Notes under the pieces: generated by a model
Databases searched by the model: none
What the model was told of the DNA's origin: nothing
Seen by the model: the letters and a program-made list of their open reading frames with translations, nothing else
Translations under genes and position numbers: made by a program
Shown: in pieces, positions 1-12,556 of the stretch
How positions within the stretch are numbered: position 1 is the first letter of the stretch
Layout of the letters: every line of letters begins with the position of its first letter
Origin: Argopecten irradians
Taxonomy: Eukaryota; Mollusca; Bivalvia; Pectinida; Pectinidae
Assembly: GCF_041381155.1 (NCBI RefSeq)
Contig: NC_091139.1
Coordinates: forward strand, 6,324,383 to 6,388,382
Direction: 5' to 3'
Length of the DNA: 64,000 nucleotides

Positions 1-291
1 TTTTTGAAGATTGAAATGGAATGTGTTGGAAACATTATCAGTACGGTAATTAATATTATTTTCCAATAAAATTCTTGGGACGAGTTTCAAGTTCATATTT
101 TCAAATAATAGTGATAAAAATTGTTCAGCATTGAAGGAAAAAGATTAACTTTCATTTCATTTTTCATCAAATTTCGGCGTCTGCAGTTACAACCATTCAG
201 ACACTCCTCTTTTAGGTTCCATATCCACCTGACTCGTTAGTTACCATCATCTATCAAAGATGAGTTCATTTATTGAATATTTCATTCTAAG

Positions 292-355
292 ACTCGGTGC
301 TCATGTTCATGATGATCCACCATCTTATTCTGATACCAATCAAGACTTAGGACTT
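292..355 (+). CDS. possible internal coding exon of the left-edge gene
   Basis: This is a possible exon, 64 nt long. It follows a T-rich stretch ending in AG and stops before a GTATGT donor. The open frame takes one leading base and then 21 codons, including DDPPSYSDTNQDLG, which looks more like protein than the flanking repeat does. It would lie upstream of the exon at 2454 on the same strand. However, its 3' phase (0) does not join directly to that exon, which needs two carried bases, so another exon or an alternative splice would be required. It sits just before the 54-bp minisatellite. It may be chance; no family was recognised. Confidence 0.25.
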
Positions 356-381
356 GTATGTATAGGCATTATAGGAAGGTG

Positions 382-1146
382 TTATGATAGTGTTCTGTTA
401 CCTGACAGTAGTAATATCCGTTACCTAAGAATGTTTTATGATAGTGTTCTGTTACCTGACAGTAGTAATATCTGTTACCTAAGAATGTTTTATGATAGTG
501 TTCTGTTACCTGACAGTAGTAATATCCGTTACCTAAGAATGTTTTATGATAGTGTTCTGTTACCTGACAGTAGTAATATCTGTTACCTTAGAATGTTATC
601 TGTACATTTGTTCTTTGTTCTGTAACCTGACACTAGTAATATCTGTTACCTTGATGTTATCTGTACATTTGTTCTTTGTTCTGTTACCTGACACAAGTAA
701 TATCTGTTACCTTGATGTTATCTGTACATTTGTACTTTGTTCTGTTACCTGACAGTAGTAATATTTGTCACCTTGATGTTATCTGTACATTTGTTCTTTG
801 TTCTGTTACCTGACCGTAGTAATATCCGTTACCTTGATGTTATCTGTACATTTGTTCTTTGTTCTGTTACCTGACAGTAGTAATATCTGTTACCTTGATG
901 TTATCTGTACATTTGTTCTTTGTTCTGTTACCTGACAGTAGTAATATCTGTTACCTTGATGTTATCTGTACATTTGTTCTTTGTTCTGTTACCTGACAGT
1001 AGTAATATCTGTTACCTTGATGTTATCTGTACATTTGTTCTTTGTTCTGTTACCTGACAGTAGTAATATCTGTTACCTTGATGTTATCTGTACATTTGTA
1101 CTTTGTTCTGTTACATGACAGTAGTAATATCTGTTACCTTGATGTT
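382..1146. repeat. minisatellite, 4 x 54 bp then about 9 x 61 bp
   Basis: All units share a core like GTTCTGTTACCTGACAGTAG followed by TAATATCYGTTACC. The first four are 54 bp long and alternate a C and a T in the YGTTACC position, giving a 108-bp higher-order pair. From about 597 the unit is 61 bp, ending in a TTGATGTTATCTGTACATTTG-type linker, and runs for about nine copies. One detached copy lies at 1328-1395 behind a short ATCTATGT microsatellite. The open frames through the array are explained by the absence of stops in the unit. Confidence 0.9.
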
Positions 1147-1395
1147 AGGACAGTTAAGTAATTTGAATATGAACTCGATTCACATTGGAAAAATCAGCCA
1201 CTAAAGTATTTATACACTGAAAAAATAAATCCGTGAATTTCTAAGAGCTGACTATTATAGGATTATAAAAAATCCTGTACATGTTAACATGTATGTTGTC
1301 AGAATAAATCTATGTATCTATGTATCTATGTTACCTTGATGTTATCTGTACAATTGTTCTTTGTTCTGTTACCTGACAGTAGTAATATCAGCTAC

Positions 1396-2453
1396 CTTTA
1401 AGTCCTCAAGTCATTTTCTGTAACACCACCTTGTATTACTACAAAGTCATAGTCAATTTTAATCATTGTCTTAGGCAACGCTAGTTATAGTTAGTCAATG
1501 TCAAAGTTTAAAGTCACCAACTTGTCATAGGCAATGTTCTTGTCAGCTGTGGTTATTATTGCTAGTCAGAGTTAGTCAATATCAATTTCAGTATCAGCCA
1601 GGGTCAGAGCTCGAGTTTGTTGAAGAGAATAATATAAATATGGAATATTTCTGTTTTTTCTTCACATCAATCTATAAATTGACAATAGATTTTACCACTT
1701 CTGTACGACCATAGTGTTATCATTGCCAAACCAAAATTTCTCAATAAGTTGCCACATGAGATGTTCAATTCTGTATCATGGTAGCTCTATTCCGTTCACT
1801 GCATTTGTCTGACCACAAATCATTATTATATTGGGAACTGCTGACTTCAAGCATATTGAGTTGAGTCTTTTCAATGATACCTTCATAAGGACTGTACACA
1901 AGGGCTGGTAACAAATAGTTAAGTAGATCAGGTTTATGAATCATTATAGAAATTATCTGTTAAGCAGGGCTAGTGGATCAGCATTAATATTAATTCTGGG
2001 ACATGTAGTGCTGTAGTTTAGATGTGTGTTCACACTCGACACAGTAGTGATACTGTGTGTTATAACACAGTAGTGATACTGTGTGTTGTAGTGTGTGGGT
2101 GATGTGTGGTGTACGTAGAAGCCTCACAACAGCTAACATCTGTGGTGTATACTGGTGTCAGCCCTAACCTTGTAACTGGTGCTAACATTACCATCATTCA
2201 TTCCTTCCCACCCAGACTATCCATATATATACTTTCCTGGAAAAATATCATAATAATAAATAGTTGTTAGTATTTTTCCCTAAGTTTAAAAGAATAAAAT
2301 AAGAAAACGAAATTTATAGAATTTTTATGCAGCAATAATGGAAGCACATATAAGATTTGTTATTATGGCTTTTCTTCCTTCTGCAATATAACACCATAGC
2401 TCTTTCCAAAAATCTAATGCATATTCGCTTGTGTCTATTACCTCCCTTGGCAG
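1396..2453. other. no gene recognised; intron-like AT-rich DNA
   Basis: Probably intron of the left-edge gene. It holds a short duplicated ACACAGTAGTGATACTGTGT segment at about 2040-2085, each copy itself palindromic, and diverged GTCAATGTCA-like words. No exon with convincing splice sites and frame was found. Confidence 0.4.
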
Positions 2454-5400
2454 CAGCTCTTCAAGCAGATATGACATTGATTCCCAAGACTACTTTGAGA
2501 ATAGACTCAACAAGGATTTTAAAAGCAACCTGTATAATACTTCGGCAGACCTGAGCTCATGGCCGTACAAATATCAGTTACGTTCTTCTACAGTAAGTTA
2601 ATTAATCATTTTCATCATCGTCTTAATCAGCTTCCGTGTTGAGGGTTTCATCGTTGTGTGTCTCTATATGTAGCCACTCTTCTAACTCACTAACACTCAC
2701 CAGTTTGGCATTGTTGTTTTGGTGTAGATATATATAGTCCTCACATTGTTGTGTTTCAGTCACTAGCTGTTGAGATAATTGCACCCTGGTAGATTAAGCT
2801 TTGGTTCCTGTTAAACTGGGGCAAGGTTTTATCCTATGCATCTAGTCCCTTTAGTAGTTCAGACACTCATTCACCCCTGATGTCACATTTAGGTTGTTCT
2901 AAATCAAAGACTAGACTAGTCCATTATGAAATTTCAGGGGTGAGAGAGTTAATTCTCATATAAAATATTGGTGATAGTATGGTGATAATTGTATGTGTAA
3001 ACTTTGACATACCTAAAAGCAATGTAGAATTTTGATTATTTCAATTTTAAATTATTCTCTTTTAAATATAAAACATGATACATATATGTATGTGATAAAT
3101 ACAATTGAAGGATAACAGAAAGAATAATGCTTTACATAATAAAACAGATTATCATTATGGAATATTGCTCAATACTTCTTATTTCCTCAAAATAATGGAA
3201 GTTTACCCCGATTTTCCAGGAGAAAGCTGTGGCAATCTAGGTTACCGGTAGTTAGATCGTTGGACCGTATCAGAAGCGAGCTATGTACAGCGCTCACTAG
3301 ACATTAGCATTGTGTAGAGTTCAAATCTAAATGCTTAAAATGGCTGAAGAAGGTAGATTAAAGGTTTAATTCATGGCACTGGACATTTTGTGAATGGAAA
3401 TTTTTTATATGTAAAATTTGACATACATGATATGAATCATACTCTAATCAAGGAAATTTTGTGATTGAAAATTCAGACAAAATATGACACAATGTCAACA
3501 GTATCATAACTGTGGCCATTTTGTGATTGAAGATTTCAAATTTTTTAAATTTGACATAATGTGAACAATATGTTTACACACTGCTAGCCTTATGAGACTG
3601 GCTCTGTAAGTAGCTTGGTTCTGATGGTCATGAATGTTGTAGATTCTGGAAGGTTACTGGGGAACATAACATGCTTAATCTTCACTTTTTTTCTGTCATT
3701 GCATATACCACTACTGTTTCAACATTAACCCACTTTTTCTGATTGCCAGGTTACTAAGCGACCACAAACTAATATTGGCATCTCATTTCAAGGGGACGGT
3801 GTAAGCTATATATAGGTGTGCAGTGAAAGTTTGACATGTACCATTTGTACCTAGAATACTGTTTTTCTCTAAAAATGGTCCTTTCTCGATACCCTAATAC
3901 CTGTGGATTTCAGAACGGTGTTGGTTACCATAGTAATCATATCTTTTTGAATACATACACTCTGTGTTGTTTTTCGTGTTGTGGCTCCGTTTGTTTGGAG
4001 GAATTCTACTATACCAACATTTGTGCTGTGATATTCTTTATTTCTGACCTTGTATGTACTTAAAGAGGTAAGTTCTGAGGATGTTTCAATGCCAGGATTT
4101 TCAGTGATGGTGAGTTTTGTGTGAGGGTTTTTTTCTTTCTTTTTTTGTTGTTGGAGTCGAGTAATTTCTCTCGTGATTTAATCCTTATTACTTCTCTCTC
4201 TGTAATAAAGTGTCTTGTTTCTTTTTTCTGTGTATTACAAAATTGAAGTCTGTCACTCGATAATTCTTAATATTTTGTTCTTGTGCTGTGGACTATAAAT
4301 ATCAGTCTTGTTTCTTCGGTTTTGAATTCACGAGGAAACCAGTGGAACTTGATACTGTTCCGGATATCTTTTTTATACCATCAGACCCGAATATACATGG
4401 TACATTTTGTATCATGAAGTCTCATCGGTTCACATGCATATGTACTGATGAAAAATTTATAAATCATTCAAAATAGCTCTTACTGGTACTTTGTTTTCTT
4501 CAAGCATAGTATTTATATTGATATGAGATATAATCGTTGAGGTATATTATGCCTTTGCATATTGGAAGAGTTATCTGCCCATGTTGGTAGGTATTTATTG
4601 TATGTGATGTCATGTGTTTGTGAGCTTAACATCAAATTTCTGAGAAAACAACTTACATTTTAATTTGCTCACAAAATTGTAATGTCACAAATGATGTACC
4701 TTCTAACAAGGGAGATGACTCTGAAATATGGAAAGGCAGAAAAGCAGGACTAAGTTAAATCTGTTTAAATTCATATCAAGCTGCAGATTTGCAGAGTAAT
4801 GAACACTCCAAGTATTGTATAGTCAATAATGATTGGATATGTCTTTGAATTCAGAAATAGTAGTATTGATAATCGGATGGGAAGATTGGTGCATTATTCA
4901 AATGTGCAACATAATGGTGCATTTTAGTGAATTATCTGCAAGGAGTTTTGGTGAATGAAACTCTCATGGCCCCAAAAAACGTAGATTCCATAAATCTCTC
5001 TAGCTTTTCTCTCTGACTGCTTTATCCCCTTTTTCCTGAGACAGTATGAAGTGCATGGTGTGATGGAGTTGTGATATATATATATATATAATGTTCAGTA
5101 TCATCCATATCGTACAGATGTTGTACAGCATCATCTTTATTGTACAAATATTATACAGCATCAGCCATATTGTACAAATGTTGTATTGCAACAGTCATAT
5201 TGTACAAATATTATACAGCATCAGCCATATTGTACAAGTGTTGTATTACAACAGTCATATTGTACAAATGTTGTACAGCATCAGCCATATTGTACAAATG
5301 TTGTATTGCAACAGTCATATTGTACAAATATTATACAGCATCAGCCATATTGTACAAGTGTTGTATTACAACAGTCATATTGTACAAATGTTGTACAGCA

Positions 5401-6489
5401 TCATTCATATTGAACAAATATTATACAGTATGAGTCATTGTACAATTATTCTTCAGTATACGTCATATTGTACAAATATTATACAGTATACGTCATATTG
5501 TACAAATATTATACAGTATAAGTCATATTGTACAAATCTTATACAGCCATATTGTACAGATATTATAGATTTATATACTAATGTTTTTAGGGCATATGTA
5601 ACTTTTGTACTTTGGTCCATGATATTCAATATTATACTGATCAGATACATTACTTCATTTCTGTTTTTGTCATGTAAATGTCAACATGATTAAGGTTTAT
5701 AGTAAAAGGCATAAGCTCAAGTGTTTTACATGTGATTGTGTTTGTCATTTTACTCATTAAATAGTATTGTCAAACCAATACGTTTCAAAACTGACAAGCA
5801 GAAAACACAAAGTTGTGGCTGTATGTCATAAAATCTAACTCATAATGGCAAGTGCTAAAAGATGTGCTTTAATCGTAGCTGTCATGACAGAATGTATTAT
5901 CCTATCACAGTATCAGATAAAACCAAGATTATATTGTCTTTATTATCAAACTGATAACATCAATTGAAGTAGAGCAAAAATAAATTTATATATGTTTTAC
6001 ATTGGGTTCTGATCAAAGTATCAAAAGTATATATTTAGAAGAAGTACATACGTAGGTTAATATGTTTTCCTTTGTATTATCTAGCATGCTGAGTAATGAT
6101 TGGCAGAGGTTTTTGTGTGAAAAAATAGATGAAAGGGGAAGAAAAAATGTTATTTAAAATAAAAATAAAAAAGAGTTTAAAAAAAAATAAGAAGTATGAA
6201 ATTTTACATTTTTTTCCCCTTTTTTTTTTTCTGTTTTACCCTTTTTTTTTTTCTGTTTTACGTAGTCTCAAAAATTTATAAAGGAAAGCATTGGTGTCAG
6301 TTTAATGTCATAGGTTTATAATCATGAATGAAAAAAAAAAATATTTGTAAAAATTTGCTACGCAGCAGAAAAAGGGGGAGGGGTATCTTTAATACTGTAT
6401 AGGCTGCAGGGTTAAGGTATTATATTTATACTGTGATACTTATATAGCCTCCTCTTTTCCAGGTCGGTTCCTCATACTCGCAGTACTAA
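2454..6489 (+). CDS. 3' end of an unrecognised gene, three coding exons
   Basis: Three phase-compatible pieces form the end of one plus-strand gene. Exon 2454-2592 follows CCTTGGCAG and ends at a GTAAGT donor; it has one leading base and then 46 codons, including SRYDIDSQDYFENRLNK and SSWPYKYQLRSST. Exon 3750-3800 follows GATTGCCAG and ends at GTAAGC; it is exactly 17 codons (VTKRPQTNIGISFQGDG), phase 0 on both sides. Exon 6463-6489 follows CTCTTTTCCAG and gives VGSSYSQY and a TAA stop. The middle exon could be a cassette, because skipping it keeps the frame. The tail is hydrophilic and rich in Ser, Tyr and Asn, like a cytoplasmic tail. The upstream part lies outside the window or was not found, and no family was recognised. 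The splice signals are seen; that the three exons belong together is inferred. Confidence 0.5.
2863..2950. mobile_element. short foldback repeat, CACCCCT family
   Basis: Begins near TTCACCCCTGATGTCAC and ends near AAATTTCAGGGGTGAGAG, so the ends are inverted. Relatives occur at 10240-10315, 19155-19240 and 41430-41510, all carrying a version of TCCATTATGRAATTTYAGGGG. It is probably a small MITE of about 90 bp. No coding capacity. Confidence 0.5.
4545..4705. mobile_element. diverged foldback MITE, GCATATTACAGAG family
   Basis: TTTGCATATTGGAAGAGTTATCTGCC followed by a GTAGGTATTTATTGTATGTGATGTCAT-type core matches, with divergence, the better copies at 14492-14664 and 49381-49536. The inverted end is weak. 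This is a decayed copy. Confidence 0.4.
5091..5560. repeat. 30-bp minisatellite with a 120-bp higher-order unit
   Basis: Monomers resemble CATATTGTACAAATGTTGTA plus a 10-base variable tail. Bases 5161-5280 and 5281-5400 appear identical over 120 bp, that is, four monomers in a fixed order of variants, which marks a recent block duplication. Monomers at the right end (5400-5560) are more diverged. It lies in the last intron of the left-edge gene, behind a TA run. Open frames of 75-200 codons run through it, as expected for a unit divisible by three without stops. Confidence 0.9.
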
Positions 6490-9400
6490 AACCACCTTGA
6501 TTCGATGATGTGGACGACGGCATATCACGAGGGGAGAGGGAGCTGTGATAAAACAACTGAACTATGCACATCAACAAACAACAGCTCTGCTCGGACTTAA
6601 TTTAAAACGGGGGGAAAAGAAGAAGCCAGTTAATACTAATATTATGTTTACTTTGATACAGAGGAAAAATACCAAAATGAACTATTTATTTATGAAAAAA
6701 ATTGTTGGAGTCGGTGAATAATTAAGGAAGTTTTGTGTAATTTAGTACTTGTTAATCACGAAAAAATAATTTTTTAAGCTAGAAGGTGAAAAATGCAATG
6801 CATGTTATTTAAATTAAATTATGAAATATTTCTTGTCTTGCATAACTTATAATTAAATGGAGAGAGAGAAAATAATGTCGACTAGAATATCTAGATAATA
6901 CCCATATGTTTTAGGGGTATTTAGCTTGTATTAGTGTTTCAAAAATATGAATTGAAAAATGATCAGTTTGAGTGTAAAATGAATTAGAAATTCTCTAGTC
7001 AATTCCATGCTTTTGTTTGAAAATATTTGTCCATTTTGTTCTGTGACCATATCTTAGGTCATTTTTTTCCATAAATGTTAAATTATTTGAATTTAGAAAA
7101 ATAAAAAAAAGTAAATGAAAATATATGATCAAATAAGGATTAATTTTAATTTTAATAATGGGATTAATTTATCACGATATCAGGCAACTTAATAATCCAA
7201 AGGATTCTGGTTTATTCATTTAAACTGTTTTATATTTATATTTTATGGTATTGTTACTCGAGTTGTCTTTTAAATGTGTGAGAGTTCTTTTTTTTTTTTT
7301 TTTTTTTTTACCGAAGCTAAGGAATTCAGACTTTGATTTAAAATTTTGATTTACAACATAATGTAACTAGACTGGCTCTGTTCGTGTTCCATTGCCAATA
7401 CAACTTTGGCTTTATTCATTTGATTAATTTAATATCATTGTTCATTATCACAGTATGCTTATGGAAAATCTTAAGATAAGAAGCAGAAAAATGCATTATT
7501 TCATCATTTTGTAAAAGTTTCTTTCACTGATACAAATGGCATCTATATACTATACATGTACATCAGGTTCTGGTAATGGTTTAATACTAACCATATGTGA
7601 CCTTCACCCTGTATTTGACAATTCTGATAGGTTTCCTGTTCCTGTTGGTGCGTATGTACGAATTGTTAAAACACCGTGTTTCAAAATGATTTTAATCGTT
7701 TTTCTGCGCCTTTACTTTTAATATCATGTATCATGTTCACGACTTTGATATTTGTCAGAGTTGGAGAGACCTGTTTAGATTGAAGACCTTACGTTTTTTA
7801 TGTAGGAGCAGAGTTGCTTCGTTATTTATTTCCGCATGTTGCTACATTAATCTCTATACTCATTGCCTATTTTAGAACATTTTAGTCTTTTATCATGCTA
7901 TATTTTCCACCTTAATGCGCTTTTACTGTTGATAAATTGTTAACCATTTCTGTGATAAAAGGTTTTAAATATGATGGACAGAAATGCTTTTAGTGTTTTC
8001 TTTTGTTTTTAATTTTGTTTTTGCATGTCTTTAATATGAATAATTAGGGGGAAAACGTTTTATTTTAATTTCCAACCAAATACATTCACTTATTGTATTT
8101 GGATGATCATTGGATTGTTGTTGTCATGTGTTGTTAAGGGGAAATGGTATGTTACCACGGTAACATGGATTTCTAGAGGTTTTCTTGGAGATGCATGTCG
8201 TTAGAAAATCCTCTACGGTGCACATACAGAAAAATGTATTATTTGCTTTGATTAAATTGTTGGCACATTGGTGTCAGACATGGATGTTTTATGTACGGCA
8301 TTGAATGCACCTAAAGGTCTAAAAAATAATGTGACATTAGTTGCACCAGCCAGTTTTATTTACCAAATCTAAAGTAAGGAATGCCCAGGTGGACCATGCT
8401 CCTGCTGGATTAGATAGCATGATAGGGTCAGGTTTGATAGATACCGTAGTTAACATAAAATATTTGTGGTGCAGAAACGTTTATTTTATGGTTGCTATGG
8501 AGCCATGAATATAAAATCGATAAAGCTATATTTTACACATTATTGTAATTCATCGTTACAATGGCAAACCACAAATGTTTCTACCAGCTAAGTGATTTAA
8601 ATGCATTAAACCACAAAAAGAAAATACCCACAAATATTCCGTGTGATACAGTATGTGCTCCAGGTGCAGTAACGACACGTGTCGGTCTAGTGTTACATGT
8701 GTTCATATTGCCCATCTCTATCTTTATAATCAGTCTCATTACTTATACCCACTTAACAAATTATATCTAGTAATTAACGTAGAGAGGAAATAAATTTTCA
8801 TATCAAAGTCATTATTAAAAAGTTGTAAAAGTTTATAATGATGGACTGAAATAGAAAACATTAACTTTATTTTAAATGATTTAATGAGAATTCCATATGA
8901 ACTGTTATGTCTAAATGTCCTCATTTCATCAATTACTTAATTTAGAATATTTACTTATTACAGATCAAGAAATTTGCATAGAAATATAATTAATAAAAAC
9001 AGATAATACCCAGCACATATATATATATATATATACTACTCTTATAGTCAACATTGTGTAGTTTTATCAAAATTACTAAACTGACATATATAGGTCAAGG
9101 TCATGTCCTTCACTTACTTTTATTTCAAGGTCAAGGTCATGCCTACAGTGCCTTGTGTACACATATCCACTGTCATCGAACAATCGTATTTTGATATTTT
9201 AGATTACTAAATAAATCAGTGGGTCCATTGAAGTTTCTTAAAATACTTTTTCAAAATCTGTTTAAAGAAACAAAACAAACAGTGAATAATACACTGTGTG
9301 TATCAGAAACATTCATTTTTCAAAGACAAAATTTTCAAATTTTGAATAGCAGCTATGATGTAATGTAATTTCAGTTAAGACTACAGTTAAACATAGTTAT

Positions 9401-10239
9401 AACGGACCTCTGTGGATCATTAAAATTTGTTATAAGCATATTTATACTTATTTAACAAACATCTAAGAGGAACCTTGATGGAGAATAGAAATAACTTCAT
9501 TATTGCCATGAATTTGTTATAAATGTGTTTTACCGTTGCTGAAAAAAAAAAAACATTTTATTGACCACAGTGCGACCCATGTAGCTATAGCTTTCTACCA
9601 ATGGTTTTGATTCTGTGCAATTAACCCATAATTGTCATCCCATAGTACATCCTAAGTATGTGTTGCCGTTGTTTGTTGTGCTGTGAGCAGATTCTTTGTG
9701 CTGGAATATCACAGAAAATATGTGTAGCAGCATTTAAACCTGTTGGGCTGTGATAATGATTTCACACCAAATATGTTACCAGAAAAACGAAGAAAATAAC
9801 CAAAAAAAAATTATACATATTATATATATTATCATACGAAGGATATCACCATTGTTACTGTATCACACCAACACAAACTATTTAATCCTGTGAATAATGT
9901 TTGGATGAAAATGTGATAACTTTATGAGTCAGTGACATATTTTTACTGTACAGTCGTTGTACAGCGGAGCCTTCGTGTAGTTGTAGTCACATGTGTGTGT
10001 ACATAATAATGAACCAATTGTATAGTTGACAATATTTTTATTACTCTATTGTTTTATAGAATTATAGAGAGAATGAGAGGAGAGAATTCCTGGGAAAATA
10101 AAATACAATTTCCTTTACATACACATGTTTTCATTATTATTTGTATCATATCAAATATCGTGTGTTGAAGTTACAACCAATCGTGGCGTCCAGTGGAAGA
10201 GTTCAATTTCAAAAAAGTTTAAGCTTGATAACCCATAAT
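6490..10239. other. probable 3' untranslated and intergenic DNA
   Basis: No further exon was seen after the TAA at 6487-6489. The stretch is strongly AT-rich, with A and T homopolymers (T run near 7290-7310). AATAAA-like words occur near 7097, 8788 and 10096 and could serve as poly(A) signals, but none can be chosen. A segment near 9380-9440 resembles a dispersed ACAGTTAAACAT repeat. Two GGTCAAGGTCAT words lie at 9090-9140. Confidence 0.4.
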
Positions 10240-10405
10240 TCTCTCCTGAATAAGGATTTGAACTCTTCTAATTCAAAGACGAGGAGAGTTCATTATGATT
10301 TTTAGGGGTAACTTAATTAATTTGGAGTAAATTTACTTAGTTGGTTGCACCAGACATTTATCTGTTATGATGTCTGAAGTCTGGTGTCAGGGCCAGAGCA
10401 TCTCG
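10240..10405. mobile_element. two short foldback repeat fragments
   Basis: Bases 10240-10315 are a copy of the CACCCCT foldback family (GAGAGTTCATTATGATTTTTAGGGG). Bases 10349-10405 (CAGACATTTATCTGTTATGATG, then GTCTGGTGTCAGGGCCAGAG) are half of the element seen more fully at 26378-26515. Both look old. Confidence 0.45.
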
Positions 10406-10729
10406 GGGCTAGTCCAAGCCAATTATGTATTCATTACACAATTCAAGTAAGCTTAAATTTCAATACTCAAAAAAATTTGTAGTGTATCATGGTCCTAACC
10501 ATTCGCTGTCGAGATTGTATGTGATTGGAACCCCTGGAGGATGAGGATAGGTCCTACCAGCTGAGTTAATAAGGTTTTACTACTATTTATAAGATATCCA
10601 ATGGGAAAATGGACGTTGCAAATATAAAATCCTGTTTTCAATTTAGACTTGAGGATTTACACTGGAAGTTTTCATACATTAAACATATATATGCACCAAT
10701 TCTACCTGTATATAAAAATCACTAACTTA

Positions 10730-11150
10730 GAGTATCTGGACAAAAATAAATAATAATCGTATATAGATATAGGAATAGAGATCATGGCATAAAAAATGTT
10801 ATCTAGTCATAAAATGCATCATAATTTGGACATAAATTACCTCATAATATGGACATAAAATTATTGCAATCTGGACATGAAGTACATAAAAGGGAATCGG
10901 GACATAAAAATACAATGTAACCTGGAAGTAAAATCTACTGTATTGCAATTAGGACAATCTTCATTGAAATCTGGACATGAACACAAGCCCATTGAAATCT
11001 GGACATGAACACAAGCCAAGCATACACAGATCATTGTTTTGAAACGCATCTTAATCTGGACCAAAAATATATCGAAATCTGGCCATTAATACCGGGGTAA
11101 ATCGGAAAATAAAATATATGTACTATATTCAAACCTGGATAGAAAATATA
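10730..11150. repeat. diverged short tandem repeat, TCTGGACATGAA motif
   Basis: Imperfect repeats of about 20-30 bp built on AAATCTGGACATGAACACAAG or AATCTGGACATAAAA. The best pair, at about 10960-11015, is nearly identical; the others are degraded. No coding frame is supported. Confidence 0.6.
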
Positions 11151-11448
11151 TTGAAATGTAAAGAAATTATATATTGATATTTAATTTTTTTGCAAGAAGG
11201 CGTTCGAATTTTATTTACCAGGTACATGTAGATCTACACTGTCCTCCAAAAGTTCTGTTGCATACGGTATATTAGAATTTCCTCCCAATTTATCTCTAGG
11301 CAACTAATGAGTTAGAGTAGATAATTAATTTGGTAAATAATATATACCGATGTCTGTATTAACAAGATTTACATATTTCTGCATTTAATGTATATCTGTA
11401 AAAATGCACGCGTAACAGAACCTTTTGAGGGCAGTGTATATTTTAAGG

Positions 11449-12354
11449 CATCCTCTATACTCCGAGGCTTCCGATCACTTACGATCTCTACACCCCTAGG
11501 CTATCTCCAAAGAACTTTGTCTGGGACCATGTCAGATCATTTAAGTCTCAATTTAACAGAAGGCAGCTCAGGGGAATAAATCTGAACCAACCACAGGCCT
11601 GCAACAAAAACTATCTTTGAAGAATACAGAGAGCAACGCAGTCAATCACAGTGTTCTTTTCATGTACATCAAATAACTAAATTGCCTGTTCTGTTCTGTT
11701 GCCCCCCAGTTAAAGTGAACAGTCGGGCAAGGATGGCTAAAGTCGGTAAAAATGGTGTGAATGTATCCAGTATAATTTCTTATGAAATGGAAAAATAAAA
11801 TCTCTCGTCAAAATCTGTCTGCGTACGAAGAAATTAATTTGAAGAATGGGAATTCTAAAACGTCCTCCCGACTCACTATGTCCGTGGTTACATTTCCACA
11901 CAGCCTCGCTTTCAATGCTTTCAACTTTTCTTTACTTTTATGGTCATTTGAACAGTCTGGCAAGGATGGCTTAAGTCGGTAAAAATGGTGTGAATGTAGC
12001 CAGTATAATTTCTTATGAAATGGAAAAATAAAATCTCTCGTCAAAATCTGTCTGCGTACGAAGAAATTAATTTAAAGTATGGGAATTCTAAAACGTCCTC
12101 CCGGCTCACTATGTCCGTGGTTACATTTCCACACAGCCTCGCTTTCAATGCTTTCAACTTTTCTTTACTTTTATGGTCAGAACTGGGAAACTAAGCAGAA
12201 CTTGACTGTCGTATTAATTTGTGAAAACTTTTGGAAGGCCAATGAACGCATTTAGACTGGTTTTCTTTGCCCGACTATTCACTTTAAATTACTGTGAGAA
12301 AGTCCAGGGATGTAGAGATCGTATGTGATCGGAACCCCTGGAGTATCAGAGATG
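11449..12354. mobile_element. foldback MITE split by a TTAA-type MITE
   Basis: The outer ends are CATCCTCTATACTCC (11449) and GGAGTATCAGAGATG (12354), inverted copies of the termini of the intact element at 14078-14394. The inner halves also match that element up to GCCCCCCAG, where a second element (11710-12287) begins. The outer element was therefore inserted first. No transposase; presumably moved by a Mutator-like source, by analogy with the 9-bp target duplication of the intact copy. Confidence 0.7.
11710..12287. mobile_element. TTAA-flanked MITE with an internal duplication
   Basis: TTAA at each end borders inverted termini AGTGAACAGTCGGGCAA and TTGCCCGACTATTCACT. The interior carries two copies, 233 bp apart, of a segment from CAAGGATGGCTAAAGTCGG to CTTTACTTTTATGGTC. 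Relatives lie at 27452-27786 and, inverted, at 48946-49325. TTAA duplication is typical of piggyBac targets, but the termini do not begin with the usual CCY, so the superfamily is left open. It is nested in the element at 11449-12354. Confidence 0.75.
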
Positions 12355-12419
12355 GAGGGATAGTTGTTATAACTGTAGTGATAAGTACACGAAGTTCATA
12401 CCTGTACTTCTGGCAAATT

Positions 12420-12556
12420 AACTCGATGCATAGATTTCCTTTAAAGACTACAGAGAGAGAGAGAGAGAGCGATGCCAAACTTTAAAGCCACAGTCAACCT
12501 CAGTGTACCGTTGTACGGCTCTTTTGACAAAACCCCTGGAGTATTGAGGGTGGTTT
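12420..12556. mobile_element. half copy of the CATCCTC MITE family
   Basis: A GA microsatellite, then GCCACAGTCAACCTCAGTGTACC, then AACCCCTGGAGTATTGAGGG. This is the right half of the family typified by 14078-14394, next to the split copy ending at 12354. Confidence 0.55.

Noticed and set aside
260-752. Open frames through the 54/61-bp array
   Set aside because: Explained by unit length and lack of stops; only 292-355 before the array was kept, as a weak exon candidate.
4288-4476. Open frame of 62 codons (GFEFTRKPVELDTVPDIFF)
   Set aside because: Reads like protein in part, but no acceptor or donor in a matching phase was found, and it lies in an intron of the left-edge gene.
5091-5693. Open frame of 200 codons through the 30-bp array
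   Set aside because: Translated repeat; three overlapping frames are equally open.
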